From Bdellovibrionales bacterium (GTDB taxonomy: Bacteria > Bdellovibrionota > UBA1018): DNA of 10,506 bases. Where the stretch lies: contig JAGWZD010000038.1 in NCBI GenBank assembly GCA_018968995.1, positions 1-10,506 on the forward strand. Reading direction: 5' to 3'. Position 1 is the first letter of the stretch. Every line of letters begins with the position of its first letter. The position numbers and the translations under genes are program-made. The notes under the pieces were generated by a model, which ran no database searches, had not been told where the DNA came from, and was given only the letters and a program-made list of their open reading frames with translations. Below are positions 1-6,296 of the stretch, one piece after another.

Positions 1-420
1 CGGATTAAAAACAACCACTCCTTTTTTAAGCCAAGACTGCAGAGCATCTGTCGCATAGAAACTCGACTCGGCTTTTCCATCTGCGGCTGTTGAAGGAAAC
101 AGCAAAGTGATCTCTCGCCAGGGGCCGAACGTTGCGAGATCAGCGCTCGCTAGCGCCTCGATCTTTTCGTAAAATCCGATACCGGTTCTACACCCGTGTG
201 CTGAGGCACGTAGTCTGCGCACCTGATCGGTGCTTCCTGACGAATTATAAAGAGGCTCAATTTCAGTAATGGCCGAAGTACAATCCCCTGAATTCAAAGC
301 TGCATTGACTTTACTGATAGTTCCTGCCGCTCCTCCTTCATCTCCCGGAATCACACAAGCACTCAAAAGAAGCACGAGCGTACCAAGTGCCACTGAAAGC
401 CATGAGCGACAATAGACCAA
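1..420 (-). CDS. Putative outer-membrane lipoprotein, N-terminal 140 residues (runs off the left edge)
   Basis: The frame stays open from a TTG at 420 to base 1, so the C-terminus lies outside the window. The first 22 residues form a lipoprotein signal peptide: a positive residue (R5), a hydrophobic core (about residues 8-19) and the lipobox L19-S20-A21-C22. The residue after the lipidated Cys is Val, not Asp, so the usual Lol rule predicts outer-membrane sorting. The TTG start is supported by an AAAGGAGG Shine-Dalgarno sequence five bases upstream. The mature part starts with a Gly/Ala-rich linker and then turns helical (N39-A40-A41-L42-N43-S44-G45-D46, then A50-I-x-E-I-E-x-L-Y58), which resembles a TPR-like helix pair. 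C47 and C77 could form a disulfide in the periplasm. I do not recognise the family. It follows the aminotransferase gene by about 30 bases on the same strand, so co-transcription is likely. Confidence 0.72.
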   Translation of the reverse strand, partial: MVYCRSWLSVALGTLVLLLSACVIPGDEGGAAGTISKVNAALNSGDCTSAITEIEPLYNSSGSTDQVRRLRASAHGCRTGIGFYEKIEALASADLATFGPWREITLLFPSTAADGKAESSFYATDALQSWLKKGVVVFNP

Positions 421-424
421 GCAA

Positions 425-443
425 GCCTCCTTTCTCCGGAGGC
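425..443 (-). promoter_or_regulatory. Hairpin enclosing the Shine-Dalgarno sequence of the lipoprotein gene
   Basis: On the minus strand GCCTCC (443-438) pairs perfectly with GGAGGC (430-425) around a seven-base loop. The 3' arm contains the GGAGG ribosome-binding site of the TTG-started lipoprotein gene at 420. No T-tract follows, so it does not look like an intrinsic terminator. It could lower translation of the lipoprotein relative to the upstream housekeeping genes. The pairing is visible in the sequence; any regulatory role is inference. Confidence 0.4.
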
Positions 444-450
444 CGAATCT

Positions 451-1662
451 TTACCGTGAATTCAGGAAACTCACGAGACGTTCGCATCCGGCCTTTAACG
501 TGGCCTCGTCAGTGGCAAAGCTGAGCCGCACAAATCCAGGTGCTCCGAAGGGCTCTCCTGGAACGAGGGCCACCCGCGCCTCACGAAGTAAAGACTCACA
601 AAGCTGTGCTGCCGACTCCTTGGGCTTCAGGTATCCTTGCACCCCAAAAAACACGTAAAATGCACCTTCCGGGGCCACTACCTTCAGTTTGCCCGCTTTT
701 GATAAGATTTCCAGCACGAGACGGCTGCGCGCTCGATACTTCTCGATTTGCTCGGCAAATTCTGTCTCCTGAAGGCTTAAAGCGGCAAGACTTGCCCATT
801 GAGCCAGAGCGTTGATGCCTGAAGTGCTTTGACTTTGCACCGTAGAGATCGCGGCAGTGACGTCTGATGGTGCCACCGTCCAGCCAATTCGCCAGCCGGT
901 CATTGCGGCCGCTTTGGACATTCCATTCACAGTGATCACTTGGGGCCGTAATTCCGGGCAGGCCTGTAGGAACGAGCAGAACGGTTTCTGGCCTAAAGTC
1001 ACTCGATCGTAGATCTCATCCGATAAGACCCAAAGATCTTTGCCGCGAGGATGCCGAGCAATCACTGCAGCCAAATCACGAAATTCCTGGGCAGAGTAAA
1101 TCGATCCAGTGGGATTACATGGAGAATTGAGGATCAAAAGCCGTGCTCGAGGCGAGGAATCCAGCGCCACTGAAAGCTCTGCCGCGCTTAATTTAAAAGA
1201 ATTCTCGAATTGTGTGGTTATGACTACGGGAACTCCACCTACAAGCTTGGCCATTTCGGAATAACTAATCCAAAATGGGGCTGGAAAAAGCACCTGATCC
1301 CCTGGGTTAATAACCGCCATCATCGAATTAAAAAGGGCTTGTTTGCCCCCATTACTGACCACCACTTGAGCGGCGCCCCATTCACCAGAAGCAGAAACAG
1401 TAGAAGGTTGCTGCAGATTCGTCTTACGAGCGATGGCCTCACGAAGCTGGGGGATTCCAGGCACTGGAGTATATTTTGATCGATTCAGATCAAGCGCCTG
1501 TCGAACCGCTTGTTTAGATACTTCAGGGACTGAAAAATCAGGCTCACCCGCAGTGAGATTGGCAACGTCAACACCCGACTTTTGAAGCTCTTGAACCTGA
1601 GCATTCAACTTGAGCGTGAAGGAATCGGACACCGTGAGAACTCTTGAAGCCAGCTGAGGCAT
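451..1662 (-). CDS. Class I pyridoxal-phosphate aminotransferase, aspartate aminotransferase type (I-gamma)
   Basis: Probably transfers the amino group between aspartate and 2-oxoglutarate in the cytosol. Some I-gamma members also accept prephenate, so the exact substrate is open. Counting from a GTG at 1668, the visible family landmarks are G41-E-P-D-F44, K65-Y66-T67-P68-V69 followed by G-I-P-x-L-R-E-A-I, W133 stacking on the cofactor, N185-P-T-G188, S216-D217-E-I-Y220 (Asp binds the pyridine nitrogen), S251-K252 with A-M-T-G-W-R-I-G (Lys is the Schiff-base residue) and R381, which binds the substrate carboxylate. Length (403-405 residues) is normal and no key residue is missing. Two starts are possible. 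The ATG at 1662 has GGAGG nine bases upstream and is preferred; the GTG at 1668 has only three bases of spacing but overlaps the coaD stop as GTGA. Either way the gene is tightly coupled to coaD. Confidence 0.93.
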   Translation of the reverse strand: MPQLASRVLTVSDSFTLKLNAQVQELQKSGVDVANLTAGEPDFSVPEVSKQAVRQALDLNRSKYTPVPGIPQLREAIARKTNLQQPSTVSASGEWGAAQVVVSNGGKQALFNSMMAVINPGDQVLFPAPFWISYSEMAKLVGGVPVVITTQFENSFKLSAAELSVALDSSPRARLLILNSPCNPTGSIYSAQEFRDLAAVIARHPRGKDLWVLSDEIYDRVTLGQKPFCSFLQACPELRPQVITVNGMSKAAAMTGWRIGWTVAPSDVTAAISTVQSQSTSGINALAQWASLAALSLQETEFAEQIEKYRARSRLVLEILSKAGKLKVVAPEGAFYVFFGVQGYLKPKESAAQLCESLLREARVALVPGEPFGAPGFVRLSFATDEATLKAGCERLVSFLNSR

Positions 1663-1664
1663 TC

Positions 1665-2162
1665 TCACTCCCCTCCGGATTTTTGATTGAGACGCAACTT
1701 CAGTCGTTCCTGAACAACTTCGGGAACATATGAGGAGATATCCCCTCCGTAACGGAAAAGCTCTTTGATCATCGATGAGCTCACAAAGTAAAGATCTTGA
1801 GAGGTCATCATAAAAACAGTCTCTACGTTTGAATGAATTCGCTTGTTCATGCTCGCCATCATGAATTCATACTCAAAATCGCTCGCCGCCCGAAGGCCGC
1901 GAACGACTGCCGAAATTTCGTTTTCACGGGCGTACTCCATGATCAGGCCACTCCAACGAGCCACTTTCACCCCAGCTCTGTCTCGCGTTACTTCCCGAAT
2001 CAGCTCAACTCGTTCCTCGGAAGAAAAAAGCGGATTTTTCTTATCCGTTCCGGCGACCACTATCGTAATCTCCGGAAAGAGCTTCAATGCACGATCGAGA
2101 ATATCGAGATGACCATTTGTGATGGGGTCAAAAGAGCCCGGATAAATTGCCTTACGAGTCAT
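1665..2162 (-). CDS. coaD: Phosphopantetheine adenylyltransferase (CoaD)
   Basis: Catalyses the fourth step of coenzyme A synthesis, joining ATP and 4'-phosphopantetheine to give dephospho-CoA; it acts in the cytosol, usually as a hexamer. The 165-residue protein has the full nucleotidyltransferase signature: Y7-P-G-S-F-D-P13 followed by T15-N-G-H18 (the T/HxGH motif), K42, V87-R88-G89-L90-R91 with the following D-F-E-Y-E-F, and the S128-S-S130 phosphate-binding loop near Y125-F126-V127. I chose the ATG at 2162 because it gives the normal family N-terminus (M-T-R-K-A-I-Y-P-G-S) and has GAGG nine bases upstream; a start at 2183 would add seven residues that the family lacks. The start lies inside the end of rsmD (11-base overlap), and the stop abuts or overlaps the aminotransferase start. 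The rsmD-coaD order is common in bacteria. Confidence 0.97.
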   Translation of the reverse strand: MTRKAIYPGSFDPITNGHLDILDRALKLFPEITIVVAGTDKKNPLFSSEERVELIREVTRDRAGVKVARWSGLIMEYARENEISAVVRGLRAASDFEYEFMMASMNKRIHSNVETVFMMTSQDLYFVSSSMIKELFRYGGDISSYVPEVVQERLKLRLNQKSGGE

Positions 2163-2784
2163 GTTTGACTTCCTCGTTTGCACCTTTGAGCTGGTAAGTC
2201 GTTAGAATGCTGTCCCCATAATTTTTCTCACGAATCTTGATCAGGGCGCCACCCTTTTCCGGTAGAGCCACTTCATCCGGAAGATCCCTGAACTGGGATT
2301 TTGTTCGACCCCACTCGACGTAAAGCTTTCCACCCGGAGACAAAAGTTTTCTCCAGTCAAACCACTTTCCTGAAAGCAGGTCGAGTTCGACCCCCATCAG
2401 GTAGGGCGGGTCTGCTAGAACCAGATCAAAAGGACCGGCCCTTTCCAGCTGAGACCCGCTCTTTTCAACCTTTTCAGTCAAAACCTCGACACTATCTCGA
2501 ATTCCAAGATCTGTGGCATTACGTTCAATGAGCTTACAGACAGGCCTCGAGGCCTCCACAAAAAGCACAGAGGCAGCACCTCGTGACAAAGCCTCAAAAC
2601 CTAACGTACCGGCCCCCGCAAAAAGATCTAAGACGCGGGCTCCGGCCACCTCAAATTGAAGCGTATTAAATAGAGCCTGACGCAACTTTGCCTGTGTAGG
2701 CCGAGTCTTTCCAGCATGGGGCCCTGAATCGGCTGGAGAGTGAAGTTTTCGGCCACCGAATTGTCCGCCCGTAATTCGCAGCAT
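2152..2784 (-). CDS. rsmD: 16S rRNA (guanine966-N2)-methyltransferase (RsmD)
   Basis: SAM-dependent enzyme that methylates G966 (E. coli numbering) of 16S rRNA during small-subunit assembly. The 210-residue protein opens with the typical R3-I-T-G-G-x-F-G-G-R-K-L segment, then R28-P-T with the downstream R-Q-A-L-F-N40. The Rossmann SAM-binding motif I is L52-D-L-F-A-G-A-G-T-L-G62, and E77 follows in the position of the acidic residue that binds ribose (F-V-E77). The catalytic motif IV is D125-P-P-Y128. The C-terminal tail after about residue 195 is charged and unconserved. The ATG at 2784 shares one base with the TAA stop of the upstream 165-aa gene (TAATG), and the 3' end overlaps coaD by 11 bases, so all three appear translationally coupled. 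The family is certain from the motifs. Confidence 0.96.
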   Translation of the reverse strand: MLRITGGQFGGRKLHSPADSGPHAGKTRPTQAKLRQALFNTLQFEVAGARVLDLFAGAGTLGFEALSRGAASVLFVEASRPVCKLIERNATDLGIRDSVEVLTEKVEKSGSQLERAGPFDLVLADPPYLMGVELDLLSGKWFDWRKLLSPGGKLYVEWGRTKSQFRDLPDEVALPEKGGALIKIREKNYGDSILTTYQLKGANEEVKHDS

Positions 2785-3281
2785 TATGCCGCTTTATTTA
2801 GAGGAATCCGAAATTCGCTGCCATCAGAAAGTTCCACTCGAAGCTGACTCTCCTCTAAATGGATCTGAACCGTCTGCGACTGACGAGTGAGCTCCAACCT
2901 CAACTTGAGTGCTCCAATCACCGCCAAACTTAACGTGCTTTCTCCGTTACCGGGGCTCCTCTGCGCAGATGGCCTTTGCTCTAACGGAATGACTCGGGCT
3001 TGGGCCTGAGTGTCTTGCGAATCATCACCTGATCCAAGCCCAGAAAGCACCTCCTCGATCGAGGACTGATCCTCATAGGCCACTGATCGCTTACCCGGGT
3101 ACTGCGGCATGGATTCCTTGATTGAACTCTCCAGCGACTGCTCCACTCTCTCTTTAATGCCGTCCATCTCCTGAACTAAAGAGGCCCAGTCTAATTCTTC
3201 GTCCGAGTGGTATTTACGATCCGAGTCCATGCCTGTCGGATCGGTTAGTCCGTGAGGAAGCTTGATAAGCCTTCGAGGCAA
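2784..3281 (-). CDS. Unrecognised acidic protein, first gene of the rsmD-coaD operon
   Basis: I do not recognise this 165-residue protein. Residues 20-95 are acidic and mostly predicted helical or disordered (many Glu, Asp, Ser and Gln), residues 96-114 form a Pro/Gln/Arg-rich linker, and residues 115-162 alternate hydrophobic and polar residues in a way that suggests four short beta strands (L117-S-L-A-V, L126-R-L-E-L, V138-Q-I-H-L, L147-R-V-E-L, F157-R-I-P-L). There is no signal peptide or membrane segment, so it is probably cytosolic. The TTG at 3281 has GAGG nine bases upstream, matching the spacing seen in coaD and the aminotransferase. A shorter form from the ATG at 3230 (148 residues) has a poorer ribosome-binding site. 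Its TAA overlaps the rsmD ATG by one base, so it is the likely lead gene of this operon. The coupling suggests a role near rRNA maturation or translation, but that is only guilt by association. Confidence 0.72.
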   Translation of the reverse strand: MPRRLIKLPHGLTDPTGMDSDRKYHSDEELDWASLVQEMDGIKERVEQSLESSIKESMPQYPGKRSVAYEDQSSIEEVLSGLGSGDDSQDTQAQARVIPLEQRPSAQRSPGNGESTLSLAVIGALKLRLELTRQSQTVQIHLEESQLRVELSDGSEFRIPLNKAA

Positions 3282-3434
3282 TTCCCGCGTCCTCGTGTCA
3301 AGCTGAAGTCAGCGCTGATAAATACCTGATCTTAAATGCTTTTATGAGCCGAAAAAGATTCGTCATGGGAACAAAAAAAAGCCTCAGCATCCTGCCCAAC
3401 TTCTGCTAGACCCCTGCGTCGCTGTGGTGACGCG
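3282..3434. promoter_or_regulatory. Divergent intergenic region between the rsmD operon and the 953-aa gene
   Basis: This is the only sizeable non-coding stretch, and it must hold the promoters of both divergent transcripts. It is AT-rich in its centre (3320-3380), with an A8 run at 3373-3380 on the plus strand. Minus-strand AT-rich stretches around 3320-3347 could supply a -10 element for the left operon, but I find no convincing -35/-10 pair on either strand and no sigma-54 (GG-N10-GC) site. The T8 on the minus strand lacks a preceding GC stem, so it is not a terminator. Confidence 0.4.
3416..3433 (+). promoter_or_regulatory. Inverted repeat immediately before the start of the 953-aa gene
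   Basis: GCGTC (3416-3420) and GACGC (3429-3433) are perfect inverted repeats around an eight-base loop, ending one base before the ATG at 3435. The only purine-rich ribosome-binding candidate, GGTGA, starts in the loop and ends in the 3' arm. Translation of the gene may therefore be weak or controlled, or the inverted repeat could be a protein-binding site on DNA. The repeat is seen; its function is inferred. Confidence 0.3.
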
Positions 3435-6296
3435 ATGACAAGCTGTGGGGATACTCAAAAACCGATCGACCTGCTCCAGATGGAGCGCCTCATCCAAAAA
3501 GGTGTGGTGCAGGAGACTCTGGCCGATTTACGCCCCGCTCTTCGATCCTTGATCAGTTTTGCTCAGTCGCCCGGATCCCCCAAGCTTTCGCTTGCGTCCC
3601 TGAAAGAAAGCGACTTCGAACTCTCTTCGAGTACAAAAACAGCAAGCTTATCTTCTTTGGGCGCAGTCGAAATTCTTTTGCCACGCTCGAAGCCCACAGC
3701 GCCGCACTTATCAATTTTCGCTCCTACCCTATCTTCGCTCCTCTTACGCATCCGTGAAACTCTAGAGAACTCGTCGACACGTCTTCTCGAACTCAACCCA
3801 AGTCGTCGTGATTCGATCTGCCAGTACCTCGAAGCTTTGGCCGGTAGCGCGCCCAGCTCTACTCCAGCGGGACGAAAAGCTCCGACATCCGCCGAAAAAC
3901 TTCGCGTCTGGGCAGATTGGCGTAATCTTTCGAAGCCGCACCAGGAGGCTGCGACCCTCTTTTTTGAAGAAGTGGGTCTGCTGGCATTAGCCCAAGCGAT
4001 TCTACTCAAAGCCTGGTCCGATAGAGGCCTCCGTAAGCTCAAACGTGAAGACCTTGGAGATCTGAATGCAGCCCTGCATGGGGCACTACGCCCACTGGTT
4101 CCAATGGACAGAGATGGATGGCAAGTCACCAAGCCTAATCTCTTCTCATGGTTCAAACTTCCCGCTGATATTCAAGATAGCCTGTGGAGTGAGTTCTCGG
4201 CTTGGCGAATCATCGATGAAGGGCCCGAGCTGCTGACGGGCTTGATTCAATCCTGTAGACAGATCCACGCGGAGCGCGCTCAACCTGTTGGGTTCGAAGA
4301 GTCTATTTACTCCGCTATTTGGAAAAATACTCCCGAATCTCAGCGGTCTCCAGGAGCAACTCCAAGAAAATCTAGCGCTTTTAGTCCAACCCTGAGAGAT
4401 GCATCGCTGGTTCGCTGCGGACCCAACCAGTTGCTCTGGTATGGGTGGGAGTCGAATGCTTTTTCATTATTTATGGGAGAGCTCAGTCTATTATGGTGGG
4501 GTCCCTCGTGTCCGCCTTACTGGGGATTAGGAACAGGTCTAGAGTCCTCTTTAACTACTCAGCTTTCTTTAAATATCCCACTTTCTGATAAAAAAATGGT
4601 GACCAATCGGATCCACGAAATGGAATCCTGCGATCTTGCTTGGGTGCTAGAAGAACGCGTGATTCGAGGTTGCCAACGTAGTCCTGAAGCACAACGAGTT
4701 CGAGAACTAGCGGACGCCAACCCATCTCTCAAAAGACTCCGAACTGGAGGCACAAGCTTAGGTCATCTGCAGGCTTGCGTAGCTATCAGCAAACTCCGTC
4801 CAGGGGGCTTCATGTGGTGGATACGACAGGAGCCTCTCCATGCCTCTGACGGGTCCGAGGCCCTGCAGTTTCTTTTAGACCGAGGAAAACTGATTTCAGA
4901 GTGGGACTTTTCTGGCGTGAACTTGTCTCTTCAGCAGTCTGACGAGAAACAAACACTGCCTCGCTATATTTATCTCTTCCAGCGAGAAACTGATGTTCAA
5001 CTCAAGCTTGAGCACCACCCCTTGCGGGTATGCGCTCGGGGCAATCTGAGAAGCCATATCGAACTTCAACCACTACTGAACGACGCTCTTCAGCAGGCTT
5101 TTGTCGAACAAGACGGCCTACAGCCCAGAATTAGTGCTAAATACTCTTGGCAAATCTTGTTGCAGCGCTCTCCCCTTGCTCAACGGGAATGGGCGGACAA
5201 CTGGCCAGAGCCTTCTGCAAGCGATACCTTGTCGAGGATTCAAGAGCTGAAACAACGATCACGCCCCCTTGCGACGATTGCCACCATTCGGGCTGGTATT
5301 TCGAGCTCTGAGGCCAAGAAACAGACGTCAGCGCCTAGTGCGTGGCCGAACTGGAGCACCAACAAACGTGGTTTTGTGATTCGAGCGATGAGCGAGAATG
5401 GGGAGCGTCGATTAAGAACATACCCTCTGCCGTCGCCAGCATCAGGGGGCTCACCCGTAACGGCTGCTGATCCAGACAGTTTCACGATTACTGTATCGGA
5501 TGATTCGCTGACAGCTCCGCTCAGGAGCTATATCGAGTCTGATATTGTACGCGATTGGCTCGATCAAAAGGCTGTCAGAAGAAATCAGAAATGGATTCTT
5601 CAGGAACAAGATCTACGGATACTACCTGTCCCAAATCATCTTCTTTCACGCATTATTCCTGATGCTGGAGATGTGGCTTCTGGTTTTGCTACTCCGCTTC
5701 CAGGAAAATGGGAAAAGCTGGCCGCAGAACTGCCGGTCTCACCGCAAAATGTCCGACAGTCACTTCAGGCATTAGATACAGATACCAACGGCAATGAAGT
5801 ACGTTGTGAACTTTTTGTGAGGGCGAGCCGAATTCTTCAGGATGTACGCACCTCGCGCGCGAGAATCGAATGCTGGGTCAAGGAATCAGGCCAGATCATT
5901 TGGCGCGAGCTTATCAGTACTTTTCCGGCATCAGACTTTGTTGCCGTGAGCGTTCACCCTGGGGTCACCCTCCATGGGCAGCTGCCGCTGCATACACCCA
6001 TCATAAATCAGTCTTTGGCGAAGGCTCCTCAGTCTATTCTACTTTCGACCGAAGCTGGACATCATCTATCTCTTGTTATTCCAAACCGACTTTTATTGGA
6101 GATCCTGTGGGATCAGATTCAAATTCTGAGTAAGCCCACCTGGAGCGAAATAATTGAAGTCGTAAAAGCCCCTCGTCGGTTGGACTCGATCGAAATACGA
6201 GCTGCTGATTTGCTGCGTGTACAGGGAGAACAACAAATGCTGACTCAGCATCTTGAAGCGATTCTTACTGAAACGGGAAGCGCCCTTCTTAAATAG
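3435..6296 (+). CDS. Degenerate N6-adenine DNA methyltransferase-like protein (Eco57I/type IIG/PglX-like layout), probably inactive
   Basis: The 953-residue protein has no signal peptide. Its layout follows gamma-class N6-adenine methyltransferases. Residues 181-199 (A-Q-A-I-L-L-K-A-W-S-D-R-G) match the helical segment often read as L-x-F-L-R-x-L-E-D-R-G. Residues 264-300 resemble the helices before motif I. Y336-G-W-E-S-N-A-F with E349-L-S-L-L-W matches the YGVDINPxA...LSLWL segment (motifs II/III). Y362-W-G-L-G-T-G-L-E-S-S-L fits the following G-N-S-L strand. L454-R-P-G-G with downstream L480-L-x-x-x-x-L-I-S-E-W-D-F fits the LKPGG/LL...I-x-D-F segment. I613-A-T-I-R-A-G-I and residues 696-740 (L-R-I-L-P-V-P) look like a TaqI-type C-terminal recognition region. 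Motif I (expected near 316-330) and catalytic NPPY (expected near C399-D-L-A-W-V-L-E) are not recognisable. I infer a non-catalytic DNA-binding descendant. The family assignment is by eye and moderately sure. ATG 3435 has only a weak ribosome-binding site. Confidence 0.6.
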   Translation: MTSCGDTQKPIDLLQMERLIQKGVVQETLADLRPALRSLISFAQSPGSPKLSLASLKESDFELSSSTKTASLSSLGAVEILLPRSKPTAPHLSIFAPTLSSLLLRIRETLENSSTRLLELNPSRRDSICQYLEALAGSAPSSTPAGRKAPTSAEKLRVWADWRNLSKPHQEAATLFFEEVGLLALAQAILLKAWSDRGLRKLKREDLGDLNAALHGALRPLVPMDRDGWQVTKPNLFSWFKLPADIQDSLWSEFSAWRIIDEGPELLTGLIQSCRQIHAERAQPVGFEESIYSAIWKNTPESQRSPGATPRKSSAFSPTLRDASLVRCGPNQLLWYGWESNAFSLFMGELSLLWWGPSCPPYWGLGTGLESSLTTQLSLNIPLSDKKMVTNRIHEMESCDLAWVLEERVIRGCQRSPEAQRVRELADANPSLKRLRTGGTSLGHLQACVAISKLRPGGFMWWIRQEPLHASDGSEALQFLLDRGKLISEWDFSGVNLSLQQSDEKQTLPRYIYLFQRETDVQLKLEHHPLRVCARGNLRSHIELQPLLNDALQQAFVEQDGLQPRISAKYSWQILLQRSPLAQREWADNWPEPSASDTLSRIQELKQRSRPLATIATIRAGISSSEAKKQTSAPSAWPNWSTNKRGFVIRAMSENGERRLRTYPLPSPASGGSPVTAADPDSFTITVSDDSLTAPLRSYIESDIVRDWLDQKAVRRNQKWILQEQDLRILPVPNHLLSRIIPDAGDVASGFATPLPGKWEKLAAELPVSPQNVRQSLQALDTDTNGNEVRCELFVRASRILQDVRTSRARIECWVKESGQIIWRELISTFPASDFVAVSVHPGVTLHGQLPLHTPIINQSLAKAPQSILLSTEAGHHLSLVIPNRLLLEILWDQIQILSKPTWSEIIEVVKAPRRLDSIEIRAADLLRVQGEQQMLTQHLEAILTETGSALLK

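Noticed and set aside
380..396. Sigma-54-like match GG-N10-GC on the minus strand in the lipoprotein signal-peptide region
   Set aside because: The -12 part lacks the TTGC core, the site lies inside the coding sequence, and such a short match is expected by chance.
1833..2168. Plus-strand open frame antisense to coaD
   Set aside because: coaD is certain from its motifs on the other strand, and the antisense translation shows no family features.
3371..3384. T8 run on the minus strand upstream of the 165-aa gene as a terminator
   Set aside because: There is no stable stem before the T run in the direction of transcription, and no gene upstream on that strand would need it.
3563..4156. Long open frame (197 codons) on the minus strand inside the 953-aa gene
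   Set aside because: It is antisense to a well-supported frame, is Arg/Ser-rich with no recognisable motif, and looks like the usual shadow of a GC-balanced coding strand.
3512..4520. C-P-P-Y at residues 359-362 of the 953-aa protein as a displaced catalytic NPPY
   Set aside because: It lies between the motif III-like L-S-L-L-W and the G-T-G-L-E-S-S-L strand, where family members have a non-catalytic loop; motif IV should come about 40 residues later.
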